Source of the DNA: Flavobacteriaceae bacterium
Lineage (GTDB): Bacteria > Bacteroidota > Bacteroidia > Flavobacteriales > Flavobacteriaceae
Direction of reading: 5' to 3'
Assembly: GCA_021647405.1 (NCBI GenBank)
Contig: JAKIUU010000008.1
Span: 17,594-81,593, forward strand
DNA: 64,000 nucleotides
Shown: one piece after another, positions 56,011 through 64,000 of the stretch
Layout of the letters: every line of letters begins with the position of its first letter
How positions within the stretch are numbered: position 1 is the stretch's first letter
Program-made: the position numbers and the translations under genes
Notes under the pieces: model-generated
Databases searched by the model: none
The model's input: the letters and a program-made list of their open reading frames with translations, nothing else
What the model was told of the DNA's origin: nothing

Positions 56011-56541
56011 ATGGGACAGATTGTATTTTACATTTTAGCAGCTATTATTATTGTTTTTGCCGTTGCGGCTGTAAACAGTAGGAAAATATTACATTCAGTT
56101 ATTTACTTATTGTTTGTATTGGCATCTATTTCTGGAATTTATTTCTTGATAAATTACACCTTTTTAGGGGCTTTACAGTTGGCCATCTATGCAGGGGGTG
56201 TTATTGTGCTGATCATTTTTTCGGTCATGTTAACACATAATATTGATTCTAAATTGGAAACAGCTTCGGTAACAAGTAAAATTTTAGCAGGAATTCTGAG
56301 TATTGCAGGAGTAGCCACTACGTTGTTTGCCATTTACACCTATCAATTTACCCCTGTCAAAAATTTTAATGCCATTGAGATTACTGATATTGGCACCAAA
56401 CTTTTGAGTTATGAAAGAGGAGGATTTATACTGCCTTTTGAGGTCATCAGTTTGCTGTTATTGGCCATTTTAATTGGCGCCATTGTTATTGCCAAAGGAC
56501 AACATTTAATAGAACAAGAATACAAACAAAATCAACAATAA
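56011..56541 (+). CDS. nuoJ: Complex I subunit J
   Basis: A 176-residue membrane subunit with five helices. The third-helix region L-G-A-L-Q-L-A-I-Y-A-G-G-V-I-V-L near residue 52 contains the pi-bulge-forming Tyr-Gly stretch conserved in NuoJ. Start 3 nt after the nuoI stop. Confidence 0.93.
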   Translation: MGQIVFYILAAIIIVFAVAAVNSRKILHSVIYLLFVLASISGIYFLINYTFLGALQLAIYAGGVIVLIIFSVMLTHNIDSKLETASVTSKILAGILSIAGVATTLFAIYTYQFTPVKNFNAIEITDIGTKLLSYERGGFILPFEVISLLLLAILIGAIVIAKGQHLIEQEYKQNQQ

Positions 56542-56543
56542 TT

Positions 56544-56861
56544 ATGATTTCGGGTATCAGCATATATCACATATTAACCCTTACTACCATCTTATTTTTT
56601 ATTGGTATTTATGGGTTTATAACACGCAAAAATTTAATTGCCATTTTAATTTCAATTGAATTAATATTAAACGCCTCAGTTGTAAACTTTGTCATTTTTA
56701 ACACCTATTTATATCCAGATATGTTACAGGGTGTATTTTTCTCAATATTTATAATTGCCATAGCTGCAGCAGAATCGGCTTTAGCTGTTTCAATCATCGT
56801 AAGTTTTTATAGAATGCTGGCTTCTGTAGATGTAAAAGATACAGAAACCTTAAAATATTAA
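56544..56861 (+). CDS. nuoK: Complex I subunit K
   Basis: A 105-residue three-helix membrane subunit. It retains the two buried glutamates of the E-channel, in S-I-E-L-I-L-N-A near residue 36 and A-A-E-S-A-L-A near residue 72. It starts 2 nt after nuoJ ends, a tightly coupled pair. Confidence 0.94.
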   Translation: MISGISIYHILTLTTILFFIGIYGFITRKNLIAILISIELILNASVVNFVIFNTYLYPDMLQGVFFSIFIIAIAAAESALAVSIIVSFYRMLASVDVKDTETLKY

Positions 56862-56864
56862 AAT

Positions 56865-58781
56865 ATGAACTTTAGTTATACCCTCTTTATTCCTTTAATT
56901 CCACTTTTTGTGTTTTTATTTTTAGGGATATTACACACCAAACTCAAACCTAAATTAGCAGGTACTATTGGCGTTTTAGGTTTGTCAACAAGTACATTAT
57001 TATCTTATTATACCGCTTACAAATACTTTTTTGAAGTAGGTAAAGTTGATGGCGTTTACCAAACTTTTATTGGTGCAAAAACCACCTGGATTAATTTTAC
57101 CGAACTGCTTCATATAGATATGGGTGTATTATTAGATCCTATTTCTATTATGATGCTTGTAGTGGTTTCAACCATTTCTTTAATGGTTCATATTTACAGT
57201 TTGGGGTATATGAAAGGTGAAGCTGGTTTTAACCGTTATTATGCTTTTCTGTCTTTATTTACATTTTCAATGTATGGATTGGTAATAGCTACCAACATTT
57301 TTCAAATGTATATTTTTTGGGAATTGGTAGGTGTTTCGTCATTCTTATTAATAGGTTATTATTACGATAAACCATCGGCGGTGGCCGCAGCAAAAAAAGC
57401 ATTTATTGTAACCCGTTTTGCCGATTTGGGTTTTTTAATAGGTATTTTAATACTGTCGTATTATGCGGGCACTTTCGATTTTCAAATCCTAAATAACCCA
57501 CAAGGCGCCATTATATCAAATGGTATAGGGGCAAGTTTTATGGGATTATCCGTTATAACATGGGCTTTGATTCTTATGTTTGTGGGCGGTGCTGGTAAGT
57601 CGGCCATGTTTCCGTTACACATTTGGCTCCCCGATGCCATGGAAGGACCAACACCCGTTTCTGCTTTAATTCACGCTGCTACAATGGTGGTTGCTGGTGT
57701 TTACTTGGTGGCGCGCATGTTTCCGCTTTATTATTTTATTGATGGTGGATTTGTATTACAAATTGTGGCTTATGTGGGCGCATTTACATCGCTTTTTGCT
57801 GCTATAATTGCCTGTACACAAAACGATATTAAACGTGTGCTGGCTTTTTCAACAATGTCGCAAATTGGTTATATGATGTTGGCACTGGGTGTTTCTGGAT
57901 ACGATGGTCACGAAGGTCTGGGCTATATGGCATCTATGTTCCATTTGTTTACACACGCCATGTTTAAAGCTTTATTATTCTTGGGTGCAGGGTCTGTTAT
58001 TCACGCGGTTCACAGTAATTTAATGAAAGATATGGGTGGTTTGCGTAAATACATGCCCATTACAAATATCACCTTTTTTATAGCCGCTTTGTCAATTTCC
58101 GGATTCCCTTTTACTTCAGGCTTCTTTAGTAAAGATGAAATATTGTCTGCTGCTTTTGAAAATAGCAAACTAATTTACTTTGTCGGTTTGTTTGTTGCTG
58201 GCCTTACGGCATTTTATATGTTCCGAATTTATTTTAGCATCTTTTGGGGAAAAGAAAAAACCTATAAACACACCCCTCACGAGTCACCATTATCTATGAC
58301 AATTCCACTAATCTTGTTGGCTATTTTAAGTATTGCGCCAGGATACATTCATTTTAGTGATTTTATTTCGGCAGATAGAGGAGGGTTTGAAGCCCATTTA
58401 AATTACCCTTTAGCCATTACAGCAGTTGTAACGGGATTGATAGGTATATTGGTTGCTTATGTTTTTTATAAAAAAGAAAATAACATCCCCGAAAAGGTAT
58501 CAAAGACATTTGGTGCCATTTATACGTGGACCTATCACAAATTCTATATTGACGAATTGTATTTGTTTGTCACAAAAAAAATAATCTTTAACATCGTATC
58601 GGCCTCTTTTGCATGGTTTGACAAAAAGGTGATTGATGACAGTATGATTGGTATAGGTGATGCCACTATAAATTCGTCCGAAAAGATTAAAAAATTACAA
58701 TCAGGAAAATTTCAAGACTATGCCACGTGGTTTATTTTAGGCGCCATAGCCTTGGTATTATATTTTTTATATAAAAATTAA
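56865..58781 (+). CDS. nuoL: Complex I subunit L (antiporter-like)
   Basis: A 638-residue proton-pumping subunit with 14 or more core helices and a C-terminal lateral helix region. The conserved Glu is in F-W-E-L-V-G-V-S-S-F-L near residue 151. The lysine region is in G-K-S-A-M-F-P-L-H-I-W-L-P-D-A-M-E-G-P-T-P-V near residue 245, and H-A-M-F-K-A-L-L-F near residue 365. Complete length for the family. Confidence 0.96.
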   Translation: MNFSYTLFIPLIPLFVFLFLGILHTKLKPKLAGTIGVLGLSTSTLLSYYTAYKYFFEVGKVDGVYQTFIGAKTTWINFTELLHIDMGVLLDPISIMMLVVVSTISLMVHIYSLGYMKGEAGFNRYYAFLSLFTFSMYGLVIATNIFQMYIFWELVGVSSFLLIGYYYDKPSAVAAAKKAFIVTRFADLGFLIGILILSYYAGTFDFQILNNPQGAIISNGIGASFMGLSVITWALILMFVGGAGKSAMFPLHIWLPDAMEGPTPVSALIHAATMVVAGVYLVARMFPLYYFIDGGFVLQIVAYVGAFTSLFAAIIACTQNDIKRVLAFSTMSQIGYMMLALGVSGYDGHEGLGYMASMFHLFTHAMFKALLFLGAGSVIHAVHSNLMKDMGGLRKYMPITNITFFIAALSISGFPFTSGFFSKDEILSAAFENSKLIYFVGLFVAGLTAFYMFRIYFSIFWGKEKTYKHTPHESPLSMTIPLILLAILSIAPGYIHFSDFISADRGGFEAHLNYPLAITAVVTGLIGILVAYVFYKKENNIPEKVSKTFGAIYTWTYHKFYIDELYLFVTKKIIFNIVSASFAWFDKKVIDDSMIGIGDATINSSEKIKKLQSGKFQDYATWFILGAIALVLYFLYKN

Positions 58782-58793
58782 ATAGAGCGATCA

Positions 58794-60281
58794 ATGGATA
58801 TATTATCACTTTTTATAGTAGCCCCAATAATAACTGTTGCTGCGCTATTATTTGCAAAAAATTTAAAACAATCACGTGTTATTTCTTTAATAGGAAGCTT
58901 GGTACAGTTTGCTATGGCCATAAATTTAATATTTGCTTATTTGGCCGAACGTGCTACTGGAAATACAGCCATTATGGTGTTTACCAAAAGTGCAGTTTGG
59001 TTTAAGAGTTTAAATATTCGCTATGATGTTGGCGCTGATGGTATTACCGTTTTTATGATTGTTTTAGCCTCTATTGTGGTATTGGCTGGCGTATTTATTT
59101 CGTGGAAAATTAAAGATTTGCCAAAAGAATTCTTTATTTCATTAATAGTACTGGCTACAGGAGTGTACGGCTTCTTTATCTCTTTAGATTTATTTTTACT
59201 GTTTTTGTTTTTTGAAGTGGCGGTTATTCCAATGTACTTGTTAATTGGTATTTGGGGCTCTGGACCAAAAGAGAAATCGGCTATGAAACTGACTATTATG
59301 TTGATGGGCGCTTCGGCTTTATTATTGGTGGGTATTTTGGGGCTTTATTTTTATTCTAGTCCAGATGGTGCTTATACATTCAATATATTAGAAATAGCCA
59401 AAGTCAATATTCCTGCACAGGTACAGCACTATTTGTTTCCGGTGGTGTTTATTGGTTTTGCAGTTATTGGCGCTTTGTTCCCTTTCCATACATGGTCACC
59501 TTCTGGTCATGCTTCTGCACCTACTGCCGTGTCTATGTTACACGCAGGAGTTTTAATGAAATTGGGTGGGTATGGCGTATTTAGAGTAGCCATGTATTTG
59601 TTGCCTATTGGTGCTATGGAATGGTCTTGGTTCTTTATTATATTGTCAGTTATTGGCGTTGTTTATGGGGCATTAGCAGCCATTAAGCAAACCGATTTAA
59701 AATATATAAATGCCTATTCTTCTGTGAGTCATTTGGGCTTGGTATTATTTGCTTTATTGATGTTAAACAAAACATCTTGGAATGGCGCTATCTTACAATC
59801 GCTTTCTCACGGATTTATGACAGCCTTGTTTTTTGCCTTAATAGGGATGATTTACGAAAGGTCACATACACGCGATGTGCGCGAATTAGGTGGTTTGTTA
59901 AAGGTTATTCCGTTTATTTCGGTTATTTATGTTATTGCAGGTTTGGCCTCTCTGGGTTTACCTGGATTTAGCGGATTTGTAGCCGAGATGACCATTTTTG
60001 TAGGCGCTTTTCAAAACGTTGATATGTTCCATCGGGTAGCAACCATATTAGGAGTTACCGTTATTGTTATTACCGCAGTTTATATTTTAAGAGCGGTAGG
60101 TATGATGCTCATGGGGCCAGTTAAAAAAGAAGAATATTACAATTTTCCGAAGGCCACTTGGTATGAAAAAACAGGTATATTTTTATTGCTAATTCCCATA
60201 ATCATTATTGGTACCACACCTTTGTGGATTTCTGATATTATTATGGATAGCATCAAACCATTTATTGAACGCATGTTATAA
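58794..60281 (+). CDS. nuoM: Complex I subunit M (antiporter-like)
   Basis: A 495-residue proton-pumping subunit homologous to Mrp antiporters. The key Glu is in L-F-L-F-F-E-V-A-V-I-P-M-Y near residue 141. The channel region F-H-T-W-S-P-S-G-H-A-S-A-P-T-A-V-S-M-L-H-A-G-V near residue 232 carries the family signature, except that a Ser-Gly replaces the usual Asp-Ala. Follows nuoL by 12 nt. Confidence 0.95.
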   Translation: MDILSLFIVAPIITVAALLFAKNLKQSRVISLIGSLVQFAMAINLIFAYLAERATGNTAIMVFTKSAVWFKSLNIRYDVGADGITVFMIVLASIVVLAGVFISWKIKDLPKEFFISLIVLATGVYGFFISLDLFLLFLFFEVAVIPMYLLIGIWGSGPKEKSAMKLTIMLMGASALLLVGILGLYFYSSPDGAYTFNILEIAKVNIPAQVQHYLFPVVFIGFAVIGALFPFHTWSPSGHASAPTAVSMLHAGVLMKLGGYGVFRVAMYLLPIGAMEWSWFFIILSVIGVVYGALAAIKQTDLKYINAYSSVSHLGLVLFALLMLNKTSWNGAILQSLSHGFMTALFFALIGMIYERSHTRDVRELGGLLKVIPFISVIYVIAGLASLGLPGFSGFVAEMTIFVGAFQNVDMFHRVATILGVTVIVITAVYILRAVGMMLMGPVKKEEYYNFPKATWYEKTGIFLLLIPIIIIGTTPLWISDIIMDSIKPFIERML

Positions 60282-60291
60282 TTTTTAGAAG

Positions 60292-61722
60292 ATGAACTTA
60301 GAAATGTTTTTAAAAATGCAAAATGAACTACTTTTAGTGGTTCTGTTATTGGCAGTACTTGTAGGAGAAATTATAACTTCTCAAAAAGGAAAATCAAAGT
60401 TGATAAATTTTACAATTATTGCTTTTGCCATTGTAACTCTTATTGGATTTTTTCACCAACCTGATGGTGCTTTATTTGGTGGGATGTTTCATACAAATAG
60501 CCTTATACAATTGCTCAAAAATGGTTTAAATGTTGGGGTGTTAATTATTTTAATGCAATCGGCTGGGTGGTTAAAAGAAACCTTAGTGAAACAAAATAAA
60601 TCGGCTGAATTTTTTCTACTGATGTTTTCATCCTTAATAGGATTAAATTTTATGATATCAGCAGGCGACTTCTTAATGTTTTACGTAGCCTTAGAATTGT
60701 CTACATTACCAGTAGCCGCCTTAGTGGCTTACAATGCCTACAAACGCCAATCGGCCGAAGCTGGAATTAAACTGATATTGTCGGCAACTTTGGCAAGTGG
60801 CTTGGCTTTGTTTGGTATTTCATTTTTATATGGCACAACAGGGGCTATTTATTTTGATGATATGGCCAATTTGTTGCAAATGTCAAATCTTACTATTTTA
60901 GGCTTGGTATTCTTTTTTGCGGGGCTGAGTTTTAAAGTATCATTAGTGCCTTTCCATTTCTGGACAGCCGATGTTTACGAAGGCGCCCCCATAAATGTCA
61001 CTTCTTACTTATCTGTTATTTCAAAAGGAGCCGCTGTATTTATTTTAACTTTTATTTTGTTTAATGTCTTTAAAGCTTTTAGCGATATATGGAAACCCAT
61101 GCTTTATACGGTAGCCATTGCAACTATGTTTGTAGGCAATTTATTTGCCTTAAGACAACAAAATTTAAAACGCTTTTTGGCCTTTTCGTCTGTAGCGCAA
61201 GCAGGATTTATGTTGTTAGGTATCATCAATGGCGGTGTGTTAGGAGCTGCTTCGGTTGTTTATTTTGTATTGGTATATATGTTTTCAAACTTGGGTGCAT
61301 TTGGTGTTGTTCAAGCCATTTCTCATAAAACAGGCAAGGAAAATATGGACGATTATAACGGACTTTACAGAACCAACCCTATGTTGAGTATGGTAATGAT
61401 GTTAGGTCTGTTCTCTTTGGCAGGTATTCCACCAGTGGCTGGATTTTTTGGTAAATTCTTTTTATTTACAGCAGCTGCAGGAAAAGGGTATTATATTTTG
61501 GTTTTTATAGCTGTTGTAAATGCCACCATTTCGTTGTATTATTATTTAAAAGTAATAAGAGCCATGTTTTTACGCCAATCAGAAAACCCAATACCTTATT
61601 TTAAAAATGACATTTTTATGAAATTAGGTTTGGCAACAGCGGCTGCAGGCATTCTAATTTTAGGCCTGTACAGTCCTTTGTATGAGTACGTTCAAAGTAT
61701 AAGTAATTTAATTTTTAATTAA
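60292..61722 (+). CDS. nuoN: Complex I subunit N (antiporter-like)
   Basis: A 476-residue third antiporter-like subunit. It shows M-F-Y-V-A-L-E-L-S-T-L-P near residue 127 with the conserved Glu, V-P-F-H-F-W-T-A-D-V-Y-E-G-A-P near residue 222, and F-L-A-F-S-S-V-A-Q-A-G-F-M-L near residue 300. Last recognised complex I gene; a small unknown gene follows after 8 nt. Confidence 0.95.
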   Translation: MNLEMFLKMQNELLLVVLLLAVLVGEIITSQKGKSKLINFTIIAFAIVTLIGFFHQPDGALFGGMFHTNSLIQLLKNGLNVGVLIILMQSAGWLKETLVKQNKSAEFFLLMFSSLIGLNFMISAGDFLMFYVALELSTLPVAALVAYNAYKRQSAEAGIKLILSATLASGLALFGISFLYGTTGAIYFDDMANLLQMSNLTILGLVFFFAGLSFKVSLVPFHFWTADVYEGAPINVTSYLSVISKGAAVFILTFILFNVFKAFSDIWKPMLYTVAIATMFVGNLFALRQQNLKRFLAFSSVAQAGFMLLGIINGGVLGAASVVYFVLVYMFSNLGAFGVVQAISHKTGKENMDDYNGLYRTNPMLSMVMMLGLFSLAGIPPVAGFFGKFFLFTAAAGKGYYILVFIAVVNATISLYYYLKVIRAMFLRQSENPIPYFKNDIFMKLGLATAAAGILILGLYSPLYEYVQSISNLIFN

Positions 61723-61730
61723 AGAATATT

Positions 61731-62054
61731 ATGGCCTTAGCAGGAAAACATATGTTTGGAGCAATAGAAGACACCCGCGTGACTTTTGTAGAGAAAAAAA
61801 TAAGCAATGAGCGCAAAGATTTTTTAAAAGACTTGTTAACGTTTAACGGATTTGAGGTGCTCATTCAAGAAGAAAAACGCAAAACAGAAGAAGAGCCTCA
61901 ACTTTATACCGTGGCTGTAACCGATATGACTTTTAACCCAACAATATGGGTGTTTAACCGCCGTTTAATGACGCCAGATGGTCATAAAGTAACACAAGAT
62001 TATTGGAATCAAGCAACTTCAGATACCAATCCGCAATATTGGAAAAACGATTGA
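61731..62054 (+). CDS. Unknown soluble protein at the end of the kor-nuo operon
   Basis: A 107-residue protein I do not recognise. It is soluble, with no signal peptide or helix for the membrane. The middle (residues 20-55) is charged and probably helical (E-K-K-I-S-N-E-R-K-D-F-L-K). The C-terminal half is strand-like and Trp/Asn-rich (F-N-P-T-I-W-V-F-N-R-R-L near residue 67, Q-Y-W-K-N-D at the end). No Cys, so no Fe-S cluster. Spacing of 8 nt and the same strand make co-transcription with nuoN likely, so an assembly or accessory role is possible but unproven. Confidence 0.65.
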   Translation: MALAGKHMFGAIEDTRVTFVEKKISNERKDFLKDLLTFNGFEVLIQEEKRKTEEEPQLYTVAVTDMTFNPTIWVFNRRLMTPDGHKVTQDYWNQATSDTNPQYWKND

Positions 62055-62120
62055 GAACACATTTTTCTGCCCATCAAATAATTTTGGAATAGGTAAAAAA
62101 TAACTTGTACAGAGTAGGGG

Positions 62121-62148
62121 AAACTAAGACAAAATTGTTTTAGTTTTG
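62121..62148 (+). promoter_or_regulatory. 26-nt near-palindrome overlapping a -7 box (TAGTTTTG)
   Basis: AAACTAAGACAA (62121-62132), spacer AA, TTGTTTTAGTTT (62135-62146) with one mismatch. Its right arm overlaps TAGTTTTG at 62141-62148, a TAnnTTTG box for the downstream GT9 gene. It may be a weak terminator for the nuo operon, a repressor site, or both. Confidence 0.45.
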
Positions 62149-62235
62149 CAACGTAGAAGATTATAACCATATGTTTGTCATTTTTTGTAAAAAAAAACAA
62201 TATATAATACAGGTTATTTAACCAATTATTCACCC

Positions 62236-63282
62236 ATGAATATTTTAAAAAGCATAAATAGTATATGGCGACTTTTTATGCATGTAATGACCAGTAATAT
62301 TGGCAAGATTGTTATTTCTGACGCAATTACTTTGAAGGATTCAGGTGCTATTAAAAAAATTTTAATTTGCCGACCTAATCACAGGTTGGGCAATCAGTTG
62401 CTAATTACACCCATAGTGCTCGAAGCTATCAAGAATTTTCCTGAGGCCAAAATAGATTTGTTTTTAAAAGGTGGGTTGGGCTCTATAATTTTTAAAAACT
62501 ACAACGAGGTAAACAAAATAATTTACCTTCCCAGACAACCACATAAAAACCCCATACAGTATATAAAAGCCTGGTTGGCTGTAAAAAGTAAACATTACGA
62601 TATTGTTATTAATGCGGTTAAAGGCTCATCTTCTGGAAAGGCCGCTACACGTATGTCTAGATCTAAATATAAAGTCTATGACAAGGTTGATTCCGATATC
62701 ACTAAAGAACATAAAGATGCTGTTCATATGGCTAAGAGTCCGGTTTATTGTTTTAGAAACACATTAAAAAAATGGAATTTTAAAACAAAAGAAGCTAAAG
62801 TTCCTGTTTTGGATATAAAATTGAGTTCTTCAGAAAAAACGAAAGGACGTCAATTATTGCAAAAAATGACGGGTAACGCTAACAAAACAATTTGTCTATT
62901 TACCTATGCTACCGATGATAAATGCCATCCCGAATCTTGGTGGTTGCCCTTTTATGAAAAACTTCAAAAGACTTTTCCAGATTATAATATTATAGAAGTT
63001 TTACCTGTAGAAAATGTATCGCAAATACAATTTAAAGCCCCTACTTTATACAGTAAAGATATCAGAGAAATGGCGGCACTTATTGCCAATACCAAAGTGT
63101 TTATAGGCGCAGACGGGGGTGTTATGCATTTAGCTTGTGCAGCACAAACACCAACTGTTGGCCTGTTTTCGCGTGATAATCAGGAAGAATATGCACCTTA
63201 TGGTAATAGCAGTTTGGCCTTAAACACCAATTATATAGATTTAGACGGCTGTATTAAAGCCGTTCAAAATATTCTTGTTTAA
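62236..63282 (+). CDS. Glycosyltransferase family 9 (heptosyltransferase-like)
   Basis: A 348-residue GT-B enzyme of the ADP-heptose:LPS transferase family. K-K-I-L-I-C-R-P-N-H-R-L-G-N-Q-L-L-I-T-P near residue 40 is the N-terminal signature, and F-I-G-A-D-G-G-V-M-H-L-A near residue 293 is the nucleotide-sugar motif. It ends with a T-V-G-L-F-S-R-D-N region as in other GT9 proteins. Probably acts in lipopolysaccharide or related glycan assembly at the cytoplasmic face. Pairs with the following GT39 gene. Confidence 0.85.
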   Translation: MNILKSINSIWRLFMHVMTSNIGKIVISDAITLKDSGAIKKILICRPNHRLGNQLLITPIVLEAIKNFPEAKIDLFLKGGLGSIIFKNYNEVNKIIYLPRQPHKNPIQYIKAWLAVKSKHYDIVINAVKGSSSGKAATRMSRSKYKVYDKVDSDITKEHKDAVHMAKSPVYCFRNTLKKWNFKTKEAKVPVLDIKLSSSEKTKGRQLLQKMTGNANKTICLFTYATDDKCHPESWWLPFYEKLQKTFPDYNIIEVLPVENVSQIQFKAPTLYSKDIREMAALIANTKVFIGADGGVMHLACAAQTPTVGLFSRDNQEEYAPYGNSSLALNTNYIDLDGCIKAVQNILV

Positions 63283-63293
63283 AATAATAATAT

Positions 63294-63872
63294 ATGGGCT
63301 TGTTTAAAAACAGTAAGAAATTCAATTTATTTATTCTTGGAATATTTTGTGTAAACTTACTACAAGCTATTTTTACACCTATTTTAAAAGACGAAGCTTA
63401 TTATTGGCGTTGGGCACAAAATCTAGATTGGGGTTATTTTGACCATCCGCCTATGGTGGCTTTTATCATTAAATTGGGTACATATCTTTTTCAGGGAGCC
63501 TTGGGAATTAGGTTTGTAACGGTTTTGCTGAACATTGCAATGGTTTTTGTGATTTGGGCTTTAGTTCCCGATGGTCATAAAAAACAAAAAAATGCCGAAT
63601 GGGTTTTCTTTAGCATTCTTTTGGCGATGCCTTTCTTTCACCTTTATGGTTTTATAACAACTCCTGACGGACCTTTACTTTTTTTTAGTGCCCTCTATCT
63701 TTTGGCTTTAAAAAAGTTTGATAAGAATGATAATTTCTTAAATATTTTATTCATAATATCTTTTGCCATTGGCAAGTCTAAATCAAGATTGCCATTTTTA
63801 TACAAGCCAAAATGGATTAAATTACCACCACTTAGTGCAGATATTTGCCCCATCATGCCTGTTTTTAAATAG
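63294..63872 (+). CDS. GT39/ArnT-like glycosyltransferase, truncated by a sequence junction
   Basis: The first 158 residues are the start of a membrane glycosyltransferase of family GT39. The signature L-K-D-E-A-Y-Y-W-R-W-A-Q (DE catalytic pair) is near residue 31, G-Y-F-D-H-P-P-M-V-A near 47, and several helices follow. A full enzyme has 450-550 residues. After F-A-I-G (near 63,775) the frame turns into an unrelated, Pro/Lys-rich tail and stops at 63872, where a helix and S-K-Y-H-like motif would be expected. The gene is therefore broken or joined to foreign sequence. Confidence 0.65.
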   Translation: MGLFKNSKKFNLFILGIFCVNLLQAIFTPILKDEAYYWRWAQNLDWGYFDHPPMVAFIIKLGTYLFQGALGIRFVTVLLNIAMVFVIWALVPDGHKKQKNAEWVFFSILLAMPFFHLYGFITTPDGPLLFFSALYLLALKKFDKNDNFLNILFIISFAIGKSKSRLPFLYKPKWIKLPPLSADICPIMPVFK

Positions 63873-64000
63873 GCTTTCTCACCTACTCCATTTAATGGCT
63901 CAACTAAACCCTTACTAAAATATGAGACAGATGTATCAAGCGTTTTTATCGTTGCTTTTCCAATAACTCCCAATGTCAAATTGAGTTCATAAGGTACACC
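63695..64000 (-). CDS. Partial open frame of unknown protein at the right edge, opposite strand
   Basis: On the minus strand the frame is open from the window edge to 63695. The part from 64000 to about 63776 reads as natural protein (Y-E-L-N-L-T-L-G-V-I-G-K, then G-M-M-G-Q-I-S-A-L-S-G-G-N-L-I-H-F-G). The remainder runs antisense into the GT39 gene and is probably not genuine. I recognise no family. The N-terminus lies outside the window. Confidence 0.4.
   Translation of the reverse strand, partial: GVPYELNLTLGVIGKATIKTLDTSVSYFSKGLVEPLNGVGEKAYLKTGMMGQISALSGGNLIHFGLYKNGNLDLDLPMAKDIMNKIFKKLSFLSNFFKAKR

Overview
The window looks like a chromosomal segment of a Bacteroidota bacterium, most likely Flavobacteriales. 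The evidence is the low GC content, many TAnnTTTG-type -7 promoter boxes, a protein with a C-terminal type IX secretion sorting tail, the two-domain SecDF fusion, long Bacteroidota-type PurM, and lipoprotein and TonB-receptor style. No rRNA, tRNA, CRISPR array, insertion sequence or prophage was seen. Two regions stand out from the housekeeping background.

1-4.3 kb: 3' part of htpG, a double CDGSH iron-sulfur protein, a Nudix hydrolase, purM and a small outer-membrane protein. 4.4-14.9 kb (all minus strand): a denitrification island. A norC-norB-nirS operon (nitric oxide reductase plus cytochrome cd1 nitrite reductase) ends in a strong terminator. It is followed by a TonB receptor, an alginate-export-type porin, and the accessory genes norQ, norD, norE and norF. 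No heme d1 biosynthesis genes and no regulator gene are in the window. 15-27 kb: aspartic protease and pheS, two glutamate dehydrogenase paralogues flanking a large receiver/pyruvate-phosphate-dikinase-like protein, dinB, a saccharopine-dehydrogenase-like protein, a secreted LamG protein and a radical SAM protein. 27.5-48.5 kb: mostly housekeeping (Gre-like factor, DoxX, thioredoxin, asd, U32 peptidase family, SDR, ilvE, mnmD, obg-adk-hpt, secDF, dus, lepA). It also holds an uncharacterised three-gene operon of class III aminotransferase, kinase-like protein and C69 Ntn-hydrolase.

48.6-62.1 kb: an Alvin-type 2[4Fe-4S] ferredoxin is divergent from a 13-kb apparent operon korA-korB-nuoABCDHIJKLMN plus one unknown gene. 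Complex I lacks nuoE, nuoF and nuoG (the NADH-oxidising module). The genes for 2-oxoglutarate:ferredoxin oxidoreductase sit where an electron input would be expected. I infer a ferredoxin-fed complex I driven by 2-oxoglutarate oxidation.

A shared promoter architecture links these parts. A dyad of Crp/Fnr type (TGAT-N4-ATCA, TGAC-N4-GTCA or GTAAC-N4-GTTAC) is centred exactly 36.5 nt from the last base of the -7 box in front of norC, the ferredoxin gene, korA and the thioredoxin gene. At the ferredoxin/korA divergence one perfect palindrome serves both promoters symmetrically. This suggests a common redox or nitrogen-oxide regulon of class II Crp/Fnr promoters.

62.2-64 kb: a GT9 glycosyltransferase and a GT39 gene. 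The GT39 frame breaks near 63,770 at a short inverted repeat, after which coding switches to the opposite strand: a rearrangement or an assembly chimera.
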